A DNA stretch of 6,115 nt. Source: Bacteroidales bacterium. Lineage in GTDB: Bacteria > Bacteroidota > Bacteroidia > Bacteroidales > UBA4181. Positions 1-5,723 of the stretch are shown here, piece by piece; positions within the stretch are counted from its first letter, which is position 1, and the number at the start of each line of letters is the position of its first letter. The position numbers and the translations under genes were made by a program. The stretch is from positions 1 to 6,115 of the forward strand of contig JAITTD010000108.1 in assembly GCA_031287245.1 (NCBI GenBank), in the 5' to 3' direction. The notes beneath the pieces were generated by a model. It saw only the letters and a program-made list of their open reading frames with translations, searched no databases and had not been told where the DNA came from.

Positions 1-276
1 GCCAATGCCATCAGTTATCTGGTCGGCACCACCGAATTTTTCGTCCCTGTGGAAATCAACGCAGAGGAAGAAATCGCCAAAATGCAAGCCGAAATAAAAT
101 ACCTCGAAGGTTTCTTAAAATCCGTTCAGGGCAAACTTTCCAACGAAAAGTTTGTAGCCAACGCAAAACCAGAAGTGGTTGAAAACGAGCGCAAAAAACT
201 GGCGGATGCGGAGACGAAAATGAAAAGTTTTGAGGAAAGTATCCATCAATTAAAAAGTATCCATCCATCTTCCTGA
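1..276 (+). CDS. valS: Valyl-tRNA synthetase, C-terminal end (partial)
   Basis: This is the last 91 codons of a gene that begins before the window; the frame is open from base 1 to the TGA at 274-276. ValS charges tRNA-Val with valine in the cytoplasm. The visible part is the end of the anticodon-binding region (TTEFFVPVEINAEEEI) followed by the charged coiled-coil tRNA-binding arm typical of bacterial ValS. That arm carries the family's usual pattern: a LSNEKFV stretch, then NAKPEVVENERKKLADAE. An internal GTG at 49 is not a true start, because the family-like sequence continues upstream of it to the window edge. The gene ends 37 bases before the DsrE-like gene on the same strand, so read-through into that gene is plausible. 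The assignment rests on recognising the C-terminal arm; the catalytic domain is out of view. Confidence 0.93.
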   Translation, partial: ANAISYLVGTTEFFVPVEINAEEEIAKMQAEIKYLEGFLKSVQGKLSNEKFVANAKPEVVENERKKLADAETKMKSFEESIHQLKSIHPSS

Positions 277-313
277 TTTCACACAATGATTCGATAAAAA
301 GAAATAAAATATC

Positions 314-787
314 ATGTCAAAAAAATTATCCATCGTTGCCTTTAGCGGCGATTTCGACAAACTCACAGCCGTTTTCACCCTTGCCACAGGCGCAGCAGCC
401 ACAGGCTACGAAGTCAATCTGTTTTTTACCTTCTGGGGACTGGATGCCATCAAGCAAAAACAGGGACGCGCTTTCATCGGAGGTACCTGGTTGACCAAAA
501 TGTTCGGCTTTTTCATGGGCGGATTACGGTCGACGCCTGTCAGCAGGCTTAATTTTTGGGGAATAAGTCCCCGGATTTTCCGTTCGCTGATGCGGAAAAA
601 CAACGTCGCCACCCTCGAAGAACTTGTGGACTCGGCAAAAGTGCTCGGCGTCAATTTCTATGCCTGCGAAATGGCAATGAACATTCTGGGGCTGAAAAGA
701 GAGCATTTCATTCCCGAAGTGAAAGACGTAATCGGCGTGGCTACTTTCCTCAAAATAGCCGATGACGGACAAACGCTGTTTATTTAA
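314..787 (+). CDS. DsrE/DsrF/DrsH-like family protein
   Basis: A complete 157-residue cytoplasmic protein that I assign to the DsrE-like superfamily (the DrsE_2 type, often labelled peroxiredoxin family protein). Visible hallmarks are an N-terminal beta strand with a SGDFDKL turn (residues 6-17), an alanine-rich helix, a hydrophobic strand VNLFFTFWGL (34-43), and a C-terminal VNFYACEMAMNILGL segment with the only cysteine, Cys118, at the position where this superfamily places its reactive or persulfide-carrying cysteine. The region around 60-80 (FGFFMGG, then PVSRLNFWG) also fits the DrsE_2 type. Relatives are linked to sulfur transfer or redox handling, but the substrate here cannot be told from sequence. 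The ATG at 314 is preceded by an A-rich leader without a Shine-Dalgarno sequence, as is normal in Bacteroidota. The TAA stop abuts the next ATG directly, which suggests translational coupling with the DUF4922 gene. Confidence 0.85.
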   Translation: MSKKLSIVAFSGDFDKLTAVFTLATGAAATGYEVNLFFTFWGLDAIKQKQGRAFIGGTWLTKMFGFFMGGLRSTPVSRLNFWGISPRIFRSLMRKNNVATLEELVDSAKVLGVNFYACEMAMNILGLKREHFIPEVKDVIGVATFLKIADDGQTLFI

Positions 788-1636
788 ATGAAGAAAAACA
801 CACTGCACATCGAACATTTCATCCGCCGCCAGTTGGATTTGTGGACCACCGTATCACCATCGAATCACCTTACCAAACAACTGTTGGTGAACGGTAGTGT
901 TGTGACAGTGCAGTACAATCCGGCGCGTGAATGGTCGGCTGCCGCACGGGTTGATAAAGTATCGGTCAGCAAGCGCCCCTGTTTTCTTTGCGCAGTCAAT
1001 CGTCCACAGCAGCAAATCGACATTATTCGCGGCAACTACCGGTTGCTCGTCAATCCCTACCCTGTTCTTCCTCAGCACCTCACCATTGCCGACAGTCGAC
1101 ATTTGCCGCAAGCCATTGCAGGGCGTATGGGCGATATGCTGAACTGGGCACAGGCGCTGGAAGGTTTTCTGCTTTTCTACAATGGTCCGCAATCGGGCGC
1201 CTCCGCCCCCGACCATTTCCATTTTCAGGCTGTCGCCGCCGGACATACTCCTTTGGAACGTGTCATGCAAACCTCCAAAGGGGTGGGGGAGGGGCTTGCG
1301 GGCTTTTCCGGCAGGTATTATCTTTTCTCAGACACACGAAAAAAGCCGGTGTGCGAAGTTTTTGAGCATATCTGTCAGCAACTTGGCTCCACCTCAGGCG
1401 ACGAGCCGATGATGAATATCTATTGCCACTGCATAAGCGGAAAATGGACACTCGCAGTCATCCCTCGCCGCAGGCATCGCCCGGAGCGCTATTTTGCCGG
1501 CGACGACTCGAATATGCTGATCAGCCCGGGCGGACTGGATATGGCAGGAATCATAGTGGCAGCCCGCAAACAGGATTTCGACCGCATCACCGCCCAAGAT
1601 GTGGAACAAATATACAGCGAAGTAGCCTTTCAATAG
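788..1636 (+). CDS. DUF4922 protein, HIT/GalT-like nucleotide phosphorylase
   Basis: A complete 282-residue protein resembling the Bacteroidales DUF4922 family, which I place in the HIT superfamily near Ap4A phosphorylase and GDP-galactose phosphorylase-type enzymes. The key signature is NGPQSGASAPDHFHFQA (residues 132-148), holding an HxHxQ active-site triad at His143, His145 and Gln147. The histidine pair would carry the nucleotidyl intermediate. Upstream are a CxxC pair (RPCFLC, Cys65/Cys68) that could bind metal and NPYPVLPQHLTI (89-100), a strand conserved in this fold. Near the C terminus, IPRRRHRPERYF (225-236) and SPGGLDMAGI (246-255) fit the family. The substrate is unknown; cleavage of a nucleotide-sugar or dinucleotide phosphate is an inference. 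As I recall, some DUF4922 proteins in Bacteroides are longer, with a SpoIID-like extension; this one stops after the phosphorylase domain. Start and upstream stop abut (TAAATG). Residues 162-172 derive from a G-rich repeat-like tract. Confidence 0.83.
   Translation: MKKNTLHIEHFIRRQLDLWTTVSPSNHLTKQLLVNGSVVTVQYNPAREWSAAARVDKVSVSKRPCFLCAVNRPQQQIDIIRGNYRLLVNPYPVLPQHLTIADSRHLPQAIAGRMGDMLNWAQALEGFLLFYNGPQSGASAPDHFHFQAVAAGHTPLERVMQTSKGVGEGLAGFSGRYYLFSDTRKKPVCEVFEHICQQLGSTSGDEPMMNIYCHCISGKWTLAVIPRRRHRPERYFAGDDSNMLISPGGLDMAGIIVAARKQDFDRITAQDVEQIYSEVAFQ
1271..1300 (+). repeat. G-rich repeat-like tract inside the DUF4922 gene
   Basis: The stretch reads CCTCC, AAAGGGG, TGGGGGAGGGG and can fold as a short CCTCC/GGAGG hairpin. 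It resembles intergenic C/G-rich repeats (CCCCTCC...GGAGGGG type) that I recall as scattered through Bacteroidota genomes. Here it is in frame and encodes TSKGVGEGLA, a glycine-rich loop just after the HxHxQ motif. Its base composition stands out from the surrounding codons. Whether it is an inserted repeat or native coding sequence is not decided by this window. Confidence 0.45.
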
Positions 1637-1658
1637 ATTTTGCCCTGCTTTTTTTGCG

Positions 1659-1828
1659 GCTAAATCTTTTTTTGAGGTGCTATGATGCCCGAAGGGCTTG
1701 ATTTTCATAACCACAGACGAGCGAAGCGTTGCCTGCGGTAGTGCGAACATACGAACACTATGAAAATCCCGCCCATTCGGGCGAAAAGCAAATTCCTCTC
1801 AGCAAGGATGCCTCAAAAAAGATTTAGC
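1659..1828. repeat. 170-bp nested inverted-repeat (MITE-like or REP-like) element
   Basis: Two sets of inverted arms are nested around a common centre. The outer arms are 1659-1677 and 1810-1828 (GCTAAATC, a T-run, GAGG against its reverse complement), matching except for one extra T. The inner arms are 1687-1709 and 1759-1782 (GCCCGAAGGGC then GATTTTCATA), matching with two mismatches and one single-base gap. The centre holds GAGCGAAGCG and further small inverted pieces. A run of eight T follows at 1832-1839, so the structure could also end plus-strand transcription from the DUF4922 gene. It carries no credible ORF. A non-autonomous mobile element, a REP-type repeat or a structured RNA would all fit; I favour a dispersed repeat. 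Confidence 0.6.
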
Positions 1829-1855
1829 AGATTTTTTTTATTTGAAAAAAACAGT

Positions 1856-1863
1856 TACTTTTG
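1856..1863 (+). promoter_or_regulatory. -7 promoter element for tRNA-Leu
   Basis: TACTTTTG matches the Bacteroidota -7 consensus TAnnTTTG and lies 12 bases before the first base of the tRNA, a sensible distance for a start site near 1870. An ideally spaced -33 TTTG is not present: the T-rich run at 1832-1839 sits at about the right distance, while the TTTG at 1841-1844 is too close. Confidence 0.6.
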
Positions 1864-1874
1864 CGCCAAATTAT

Positions 1875-1958
1875 GCCCAGATGGCGGAATTGGTAGACGC
1901 GCTAGTTTCAGGGACTAGTGTTCGCAAGGATGTGCAGGTTCGAGTCCTGTTCTGGGTA
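1875..1958 (+). tRNA. tRNA-Leu (anticodon CAG)
   Basis: The cloverleaf can be drawn by hand. The acceptor stem is GCCCAGA with TCTGGGT (one G-T pair) and discriminator A at 1958. The D-arm carries GGTAGACGC. The anticodon stem is CTAGT/ACTAG around the loop TTCAGGG, giving anticodon CAG at 1909-1911, which reads CUG leucine codons. A 15-base variable arm (1919-1933) marks it as a class II tRNA, and the T-arm is GCAGG, TTCGAGT, CCTGT. CCA is not encoded. It has its own -7 element upstream and a strong hairpin terminator starting two bases downstream, so it is transcribed as a single unit. Confidence 0.96.
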
Positions 1959-1959
1959 C

Positions 1960-2004
1960 AAACTTACCAATATATAAATATATAATGTATTGGTAAGTTT
2001 TTTT
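1960..2004 (+). terminator. Intrinsic terminator after tRNA-Leu
   Basis: A perfect 13-bp inverted repeat (AAACTTACCAATA at 1960-1972, its complement at 1988-2000) with a 15-base AT-only-but-one loop is followed by T residues through 2004, continuing the three T of the stem. It starts immediately after the tRNA. It lies between the convergent tRNA and batC genes and may also help stop batC transcripts from the other strand, although the minus-side T-run is only three bases. Confidence 0.85.
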
Positions 2005-2053
2005 AACCGCCTTTTTGAAGGTTTTCGATTTGGGTAGCCAACGTGATACTGCA

Positions 2054-2776
2054 TCACCAATTCTTTTCTATCTTACTGCGATAACCTGCTCTTTCTTTCT
2101 TTTTTAATTTTTCCTGCAAATCCTTTTCTTCCTGCGACAGTGCGTCCAGCATCCGTTGAGCATCCTCAGGCGAAATTTGCTGCTGATCCTGTTGGTCCTG
2201 CTGATCTTTATCCTGTTGGTTTTTATCCTGCTGGTTTTTATCCTGCTCTTGTTGGTCTTTATCTTTGTCTTTGTTGTCTTGATTTTGCTGCTGCTGTTGT
2301 TGCTGTTGAAGCATTTTCAAAGCATACGACAGATTTGTTTTGGTGTCCACATCGTTGGGGTCGTTGCGCAACGCCTGTTTGTAGGCTTCTATGCCTTCTT
2401 TCAGTTTTTGTTGCTGCAGAAACGAATTTCCCAGATTGTAGAAAGCACGCGCTTTATCCTCTTTTTCAGTCATCAGGGTGGCTGCTTTTTCAAATTGTTT
2501 GCCGGCTTCGTCATATTTTTTCTGACGATAAAGGGCGTCGCCAAGGTTGAAAGTCGCATTGTCGTTGTCTTTTTTGGCATTCAACGCTTTGCGGTAAGCA
2601 GTTTCCGCTTCTAAAGGCTTTTCTCCATCGTAGAGTTTGTTGCCTGCCCTCATTTCTTTGCGAAAATCGTCTTTTTTGCCCTTTGTTTGCGGCACTGAAT
2701 CATTCGTTTGCCCTTCTGCGGCAAGGCTCATCGCACTGACGACCCATAAAAGCATTATTTTTCTAAAATTTCCCAT
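2054..2776 (-). CDS. batC: BatC-like TPR protein, secreted or periplasmic
   Basis: A 240-residue protein with an N-terminal signal peptide (residues 1 to about 22: MGNFRKIMLLWVVSAMSLAA, then EGQ), about three tetratricopeptide repeats (roughly 38-70, 73-104 and 108-141, with NLGDALYRQKKYDEA and NLGNSFLQQQKLKEG as clear helix pairs), and a low-complexity Q/D/K/N region (157-200). A conserved-looking tail, ISPEDAQRMLDALSQEEKDL, ends in KIEKNW. This order matches BatC of Bacteroides-type Bat operons, where the TPR protein is thought to scaffold complexes with BatA/BatB at the inner membrane; proposed roles are in oxygen tolerance or cell-envelope stress. I chose the ATG at 2776, nine bases after the batB stop; an in-frame GTG at 2782 would add two residues. 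It is almost certainly co-transcribed with batB. No batD or batE follows. Confidence 0.88.
   Translation of the reverse strand: MGNFRKIMLLWVVSAMSLAAEGQTNDSVPQTKGKKDDFRKEMRAGNKLYDGEKPLEAETAYRKALNAKKDNDNATFNLGDALYRQKKYDEAGKQFEKAATLMTEKEDKARAFYNLGNSFLQQQKLKEGIEAYKQALRNDPNDVDTKTNLSYALKMLQQQQQQQQNQDNKDKDKDQQEQDKNQQDKNQQDKDQQDQQDQQQISPEDAQRMLDALSQEEKDLQEKLKKKERAGYRSKIEKNW
2208..2252. repeat. Three 15-bp tandem units in batC
   Basis: Units at 2208-2222, 2223-2237 and 2238-2252 start with TTATCCTG; the first two differ at one base and the third diverges at its end. On the coding strand they give the repeated KNQQD peptide in the batC low-complexity region. Slippage of such units would change linker length without a frameshift. 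Confidence 0.75.
2285..2308. repeat. Polyglutamine codon run in batC
   Basis: Eight consecutive glutamine codons (mixed CAA and CAG on the minus strand) encode residues 157-164, joining the last TPR to the Q/D/K/N linker. Mixed codons make slippage less likely than in a pure triplet run. Confidence 0.8.
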
Positions 2777-2785
2777 ATCCACATC

Positions 2786-3805
2786 TTATTTTATAAATAG
2801 TCTGAATTTATTTTTTTTGTCGGAAATCAACAGTTCTATCAACAACAACACCAATGCCATGCCGAAAGGATATTGGAACATTTCGGCAAAATCGGTATAA
2901 ATTTTGGCGTCATATTCAGACGTTTCCAGTTTGCTGATTTCGTCGAACACATCATTCAAGCCCATGTTTGGCGCGGTTGCCCTCACATAGATGCCTTTGC
3001 CGGCAAGCGCTACCTCTTGCAGCGTTTTTTCGTCCAATTTGCTCATTACCACGCTGCCCGAACGGTCTTTGATAAAATCGCGCTGCCCCGATGATGTTTT
3101 TACCGGAATGGGCGTTCCCTGTGTGGAACCGACTCCGATAGCGTGAATATTGATGCCTTTCGCCGCCGCTTGCTGTGCCGCCTGCATGGGATTGTCCTCG
3201 TGGTTTTCTCCATCGGTAATCACTACGATGGCTTTGCCGGCTTCGCTTGTTGGCGAAAATGAATTAACCGCCAAATGGATGGCTGTGCCGATTGCCGTCC
3301 CTTGAACGGGCACAATATCGGGCGAAATAGTGGACAGGAACATCTTAGCCGACACATAATCGGTGGTGATAGGTAATTGGGTGTAGGCTTCACCAGCAAA
3401 CACTATCAATCCGATTTTATTATCGCCCAAACGGTCGATTAACTTGGACAATGCCTGCTTGGCTCGTTCCAAACGGTTGGGGGCAATGTCTTCAGCCATC
3501 ATACTGTTCGACACATCCAGCGCAATAATGATTTCGCAACCATTGCGCTTCTGTTCCTCCATCTTGACGCCGAATCGCGGACCAGCCAGCCCAATCACCG
3601 CAAAGGTATATACCAGCATCAGCAGGATGAATTTCCATACCGGTTTTGATGTCGAAACGTCCGGCATCAGTTGGCTGACCAATTCCACGTCGCCAAAACG
3701 CTTAATGTTGCGCTTGTGAATGAGTGTAACCCATACGAATAGCCCTACAAACACTGGTATTAAAGCCAGTGCATACAAATACACACCATGTAAAAACTGT
3801 ATCAT
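2786..3805 (-). CDS. batB: BatB-like membrane-anchored von Willebrand A protein
   Basis: A complete 339-residue protein with two N-terminal membrane segments (about 6-29 and 57-75), a von Willebrand factor A domain (about 90-285), and a C-terminal membrane helix (about 313-327, followed by lysine-rich SDKKNKF). The metal-ion-dependent adhesion site is intact: DVSNS at 97-101, the threonine in VQGTAIG at Thr170, and the aspartate in ITDGENHED at Asp198. DVSNSMMAEDIAPNRLERAKQ is typical of Bat proteins. BatA and BatB are paralogues; I call BatB because the TPR gene batC follows directly. The vWA domain probably faces the periplasm and binds partner proteins. The protein starts at ATG 3803-3805 without a Shine-Dalgarno sequence, behind a promoter at 3829-3861. 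The usual neighbours moxR, a DUF58 gene, batA, batD and batE are absent here. Confidence 0.9.
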   Translation of the reverse strand: MIQFLHGVYLYALALIPVFVGLFVWVTLIHKRNIKRFGDVELVSQLMPDVSTSKPVWKFILLMLVYTFAVIGLAGPRFGVKMEEQKRNGCEIIIALDVSNSMMAEDIAPNRLERAKQALSKLIDRLGDNKIGLIVFAGEAYTQLPITTDYVSAKMFLSTISPDIVPVQGTAIGTAIHLAVNSFSPTSEAGKAIVVITDGENHEDNPMQAAQQAAAKGINIHAIGVGSTQGTPIPVKTSSGQRDFIKDRSGSVVMSKLDEKTLQEVALAGKGIYVRATAPNMGLNDVFDEISKLETSEYDAKIYTDFAEMFQYPFGMALVLLLIELLISDKKNKFRLFIK

Positions 3806-3828
3806 AATCTGAACGTTGAAAAACGCTA

Positions 3829-3861
3829 CAAAATTAGTACATTTTCTCTTTTTGTTGCAAG
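3829..3861 (-). promoter_or_regulatory. Promoter of batBC
   Basis: On the minus strand, CTTG (3858-3861) is followed after 21 bases by TAATTTTG (3829-3836). The second is an exact match to the Bacteroidota -7 consensus TAnnTTTG, and the first is one base off the -33 TTTG. The predicted start site is near 3823, about 18 bases before the batB ATG. It implies that batB begins its own transcript rather than being internal to a longer Bat operon. Confidence 0.65.
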
Positions 3862-3875
3862 TTAAAGTTTGTTAA

Positions 3876-3940
3876 GTTTCGAGTTTGAAGTTTCGAGTTT
3901 CGAGTTCCAAACCCGAAACCCGAAACTCAAAACCCGAAAC
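3876..3940 (-). repeat. 31-bp near-perfect hairpin built of heptamer repeats
   Basis: The arms 3876-3906 and 3910-3940 are inverted copies separated by only three bases (CCA). They match at 26 of 31 positions. Four of the five differences are C/T changes that become G-U pairs in minus-strand RNA, so the transcript would be almost fully paired. Each arm is made of heptamers of the aaactcg or aaacccg type. The structure begins two bases after the stop of the upstream minus-strand gene and has no good T-run after it. It could stabilise the mRNA 3' end or assist termination; it also separates that gene from the batB promoter. Confidence 0.75.
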
Positions 3941-3942
3941 CG

Positions 3943-5613
3943 TTATTTCAGCGGAACTGTTTTAAAATGATATGTCGAAATGATTTGGTCTTTCGACAGT
4001 ATATTTAAGGTAAAAGCATATTCCTTTCCCTTTTCAAAAGCGGCTTTGGACGGGAACATTACATTTGTTTTTTCAAATGATTTCAAAGCGGGGACAGCCA
4101 CATTGCCTGCTTCTGTTGTCTTTCCGTCTTTTTCAACCGTCAGTTTCAGCGTGGTGGCTTGCGAGGCTACCTGTCCGAAGTTTTGCACTTCCACGCTCAG
4201 GTCGAAGCCATCGGTGCGGGCTGTGAAAACCGGCGACAGTGCGGAAAGTACCGGCTCGATATAGTTGAGGTAAGGCAGGCGGGCATAGCCGTAGAGCAGT
4301 TTGCCCTGAGGCGTTTTGCCAATCAGTTTGGGGGCAAATTCATCGGCGGTGATGCCGTTTCCGGCAGCATCGAAGGTGACAATCAGGTCGGCGCCCGCTT
4401 TTTCGGTGCCTTTCATTTTGGCGCCGCGTCCGAAATTGACTTCTGCGGAAGCGCCGAAACGCAGGGATGCGAGGTCAATATCTGTGTGCGGGTTGAATCC
4501 CTTTTCGGCAGCAATTTTCACGCGGATGGTTTTCGTGGCGGTGGTGACGGGCTGGCTGTCGAGCATGGTCAGCAGCAATCCCGGATTCAACGGGATGGAA
4601 ATATTCTTTGAACTGTGGTTGTCGCTGGCTCGGTCGTCGTTTTTCAGAACGTCAATCACCGCAAAATTGGCTTGTATGGCGCGTCCATATTCATCCTGGA
4701 ATATTTTCATGCGTTCATATTTGAACCATTTTTCCACATATCCGTCGTTGTGTACGGAAATGCCGGGGGTATAGGCTTCGCCCGGGTCGGTCACCCAGTT
4801 TACGCCGTCTTTCGAGCGCAGATAAAAGGCTATGCGCCCCAACCAGTCGTTCACAACAAGGTGATACTGGATATGGTCGCGCCACACCACGGGGTCTTCA
4901 AATTCGCCTGCCACCGGCGGATACACCCGGCGGTCGGTCACCTGCTGGTAGGGCGACAGTCCGGTTTGGCTGAACCATACGCCACCGCCTCGGCACACCA
5001 TCAGCAGGCTGCCGTCTTCGCGTCGGGCAAAGGTCAGGTTGGACAGCCCTTCGATAATTCGGCGGTCGCGCGGGTTGAAATCGAATTTGCCATACGTCCA
5101 GGGTCCATCGATTTTGTCAGCCACATAGCGCCCGTTGATGACGTAAATCACGTAGCGCCCGTCCCGCAGGCGGAATGCTTCGGGATTGTGCCCTCTGCCG
5201 ATGGTGTCCTTCACCACAAAGGGACCGACAGTGTTGTCGCACACAGCGTGAAAAACAATAGAATTGCCCCATTCGTGATGACCTCTGGGCGAACTTTCCA
5301 GCCAGCCGCACACAAACAGATGGTATTTGCCGTCGTCGCCCCGAAGGATATTGCCGCCCCAGTATGAAAATTGGCGGTTTTCAATCCCATTGTCGATGTA
5401 GCGCGGCACAACGCCCTCGGCGCCCCACGTGTCCTTGGACTGAGTGCCCGCAGGCATGGGCAAAAAACGGTCGATAAACCGTCCGCCATTCACCAGCCGG
5501 CTCCATTCCGCAGGTCGCGGACGTTCGGTGATTTGGGCAAACAAATTGATGTTCGCCATCAGAAGAAAAAAGATGCTTGCTTTTAAAACTGTTTTTGTCA
5601 TTTTTGATAACAT
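3943..5613 (-). CDS. Secreted GH43-like beta-propeller glycoside hydrolase with CARDB-like domain
   Basis: A complete 556-residue exported protein. Residues 1-26 form a signal peptide (KASIFFLLMANINLFA, then QITERPRP), so the protein goes to the periplasm or beyond. Residues about 35-330 read as repeated propeller-blade strands, each with an aromatic and DG-turn pattern: SYWGGNILRGDDGKYHLF (83-100), GHNPEAFRLRDGRYVIYV (141-158), ARREDGSLLMV (196-206), GEFEDPVVWRDHIQYHLV (236-253) and FYLRSKDGVNWV (263-274). This is the layout of five-bladed GH43/GH117-type enzymes. HNPE and FEDP are the best candidates for active-site motifs, but I cannot assign the base and acid or a substrate. Residues about 455-550 (DLSVEVQNFGQVASQATTLKLTV) look like a CARDB-type beta-sandwich. 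The first ATG is used; Met5 is an alternative. No SusC/SusD pair or sensor gene is adjacent. Fold confidence is moderate, exact family low. Confidence 0.7.
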   Translation of the reverse strand: MLSKMTKTVLKASIFFLLMANINLFAQITERPRPAEWSRLVNGGRFIDRFLPMPAGTQSKDTWGAEGVVPRYIDNGIENRQFSYWGGNILRGDDGKYHLFVCGWLESSPRGHHEWGNSIVFHAVCDNTVGPFVVKDTIGRGHNPEAFRLRDGRYVIYVINGRYVADKIDGPWTYGKFDFNPRDRRIIEGLSNLTFARREDGSLLMVCRGGGVWFSQTGLSPYQQVTDRRVYPPVAGEFEDPVVWRDHIQYHLVVNDWLGRIAFYLRSKDGVNWVTDPGEAYTPGISVHNDGYVEKWFKYERMKIFQDEYGRAIQANFAVIDVLKNDDRASDNHSSKNISIPLNPGLLLTMLDSQPVTTATKTIRVKIAAEKGFNPHTDIDLASLRFGASAEVNFGRGAKMKGTEKAGADLIVTFDAAGNGITADEFAPKLIGKTPQGKLLYGYARLPYLNYIEPVLSALSPVFTARTDGFDLSVEVQNFGQVASQATTLKLTVEKDGKTTEAGNVAVPALKSFEKTNVMFPSKAAFEKGKEYAFTLNILSKDQIISTYHFKTVPLK

Positions 5614-5640
5614 TTGGATATGAATTTAATAAATCGAAAA

Positions 5641-5677
5641 CCCGCCAAACGGTGCATCGTTGATGAGGCTTGGCAGG
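5641..5677 (-). promoter_or_regulatory. Leader hairpin upstream of the glycoside hydrolase gene
   Basis: In the minus-strand transcript, CCTGCCAA (5670-5677) pairs with TTGGCGGG (5641-5648) through eight pairs including one G-U, and TTTTC follows at once. It falls between the predicted transcription start and the ATG, about 27 bases before the start codon. The form resembles a weak terminator or attenuator, but the T-run is short and no alternative antiterminator pairing is evident. I do not recognise a known riboswitch. Confidence 0.45.
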
Positions 5678-5689
5678 TATTATTGCCGA

Positions 5690-5697
5690 CAAAGGTA
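5690..5697 (-). promoter_or_regulatory. -7 promoter element of the glycoside hydrolase gene
   Basis: TACCTTTG on the minus strand matches TAnnTTTG exactly and places the start site near 5683, giving a leader of about 70 bases. A -33 TTTG at good spacing is not clear; the region upstream is a T/A-rich stretch. Confidence 0.55.
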
Positions 5698-5723
5698 ATA
5701 CATTTTTTTAACAACCGTCTTCA

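Noticed and set aside
854..1270. Minus-strand and alternative plus frames within the DUF4922 gene
   Set aside because: No domain pattern; the 788-1636 frame has the HxHxQ and CxxC motifs and abuts the upstream stop codon.
1687..1782. Inner hairpin as a simple terminator of the DUF4922 transcript
   Set aside because: The loop between the inner arms is about 50 bases and no T-run follows them; the T8 run comes only after the outer arm, so the whole nested element is a better unit.
2043..2057. GTGAT/ATCAC five-pair hairpin across the batC stop codon
   Set aside because: Short, with no T-run after it; likely chance. The tRNA terminator is the stronger signal nearby.
2156..2614. Plus-strand open frame encoding a very hydrophobic L/V/F-rich product, like a membrane protein
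   Set aside because: It is antisense to batC; the complement of Gln/Asp/Lys codons naturally reads as Leu/Val/Phe. The batC frame has a signal peptide, TPR motifs and a family-like tail.
3876..3940. CRISPR-like repeats (regular aaacccg units)
   Set aside because: Units are only about 7 bases, without unique spacers; the structure is a single inverted repeat.
4159..5367. Long plus-strand open frames opposite the glycoside hydrolase gene
   Set aside because: They show no recognisable motif and lie wholly within a well-supported gene with propeller-blade patterns on the other strand.
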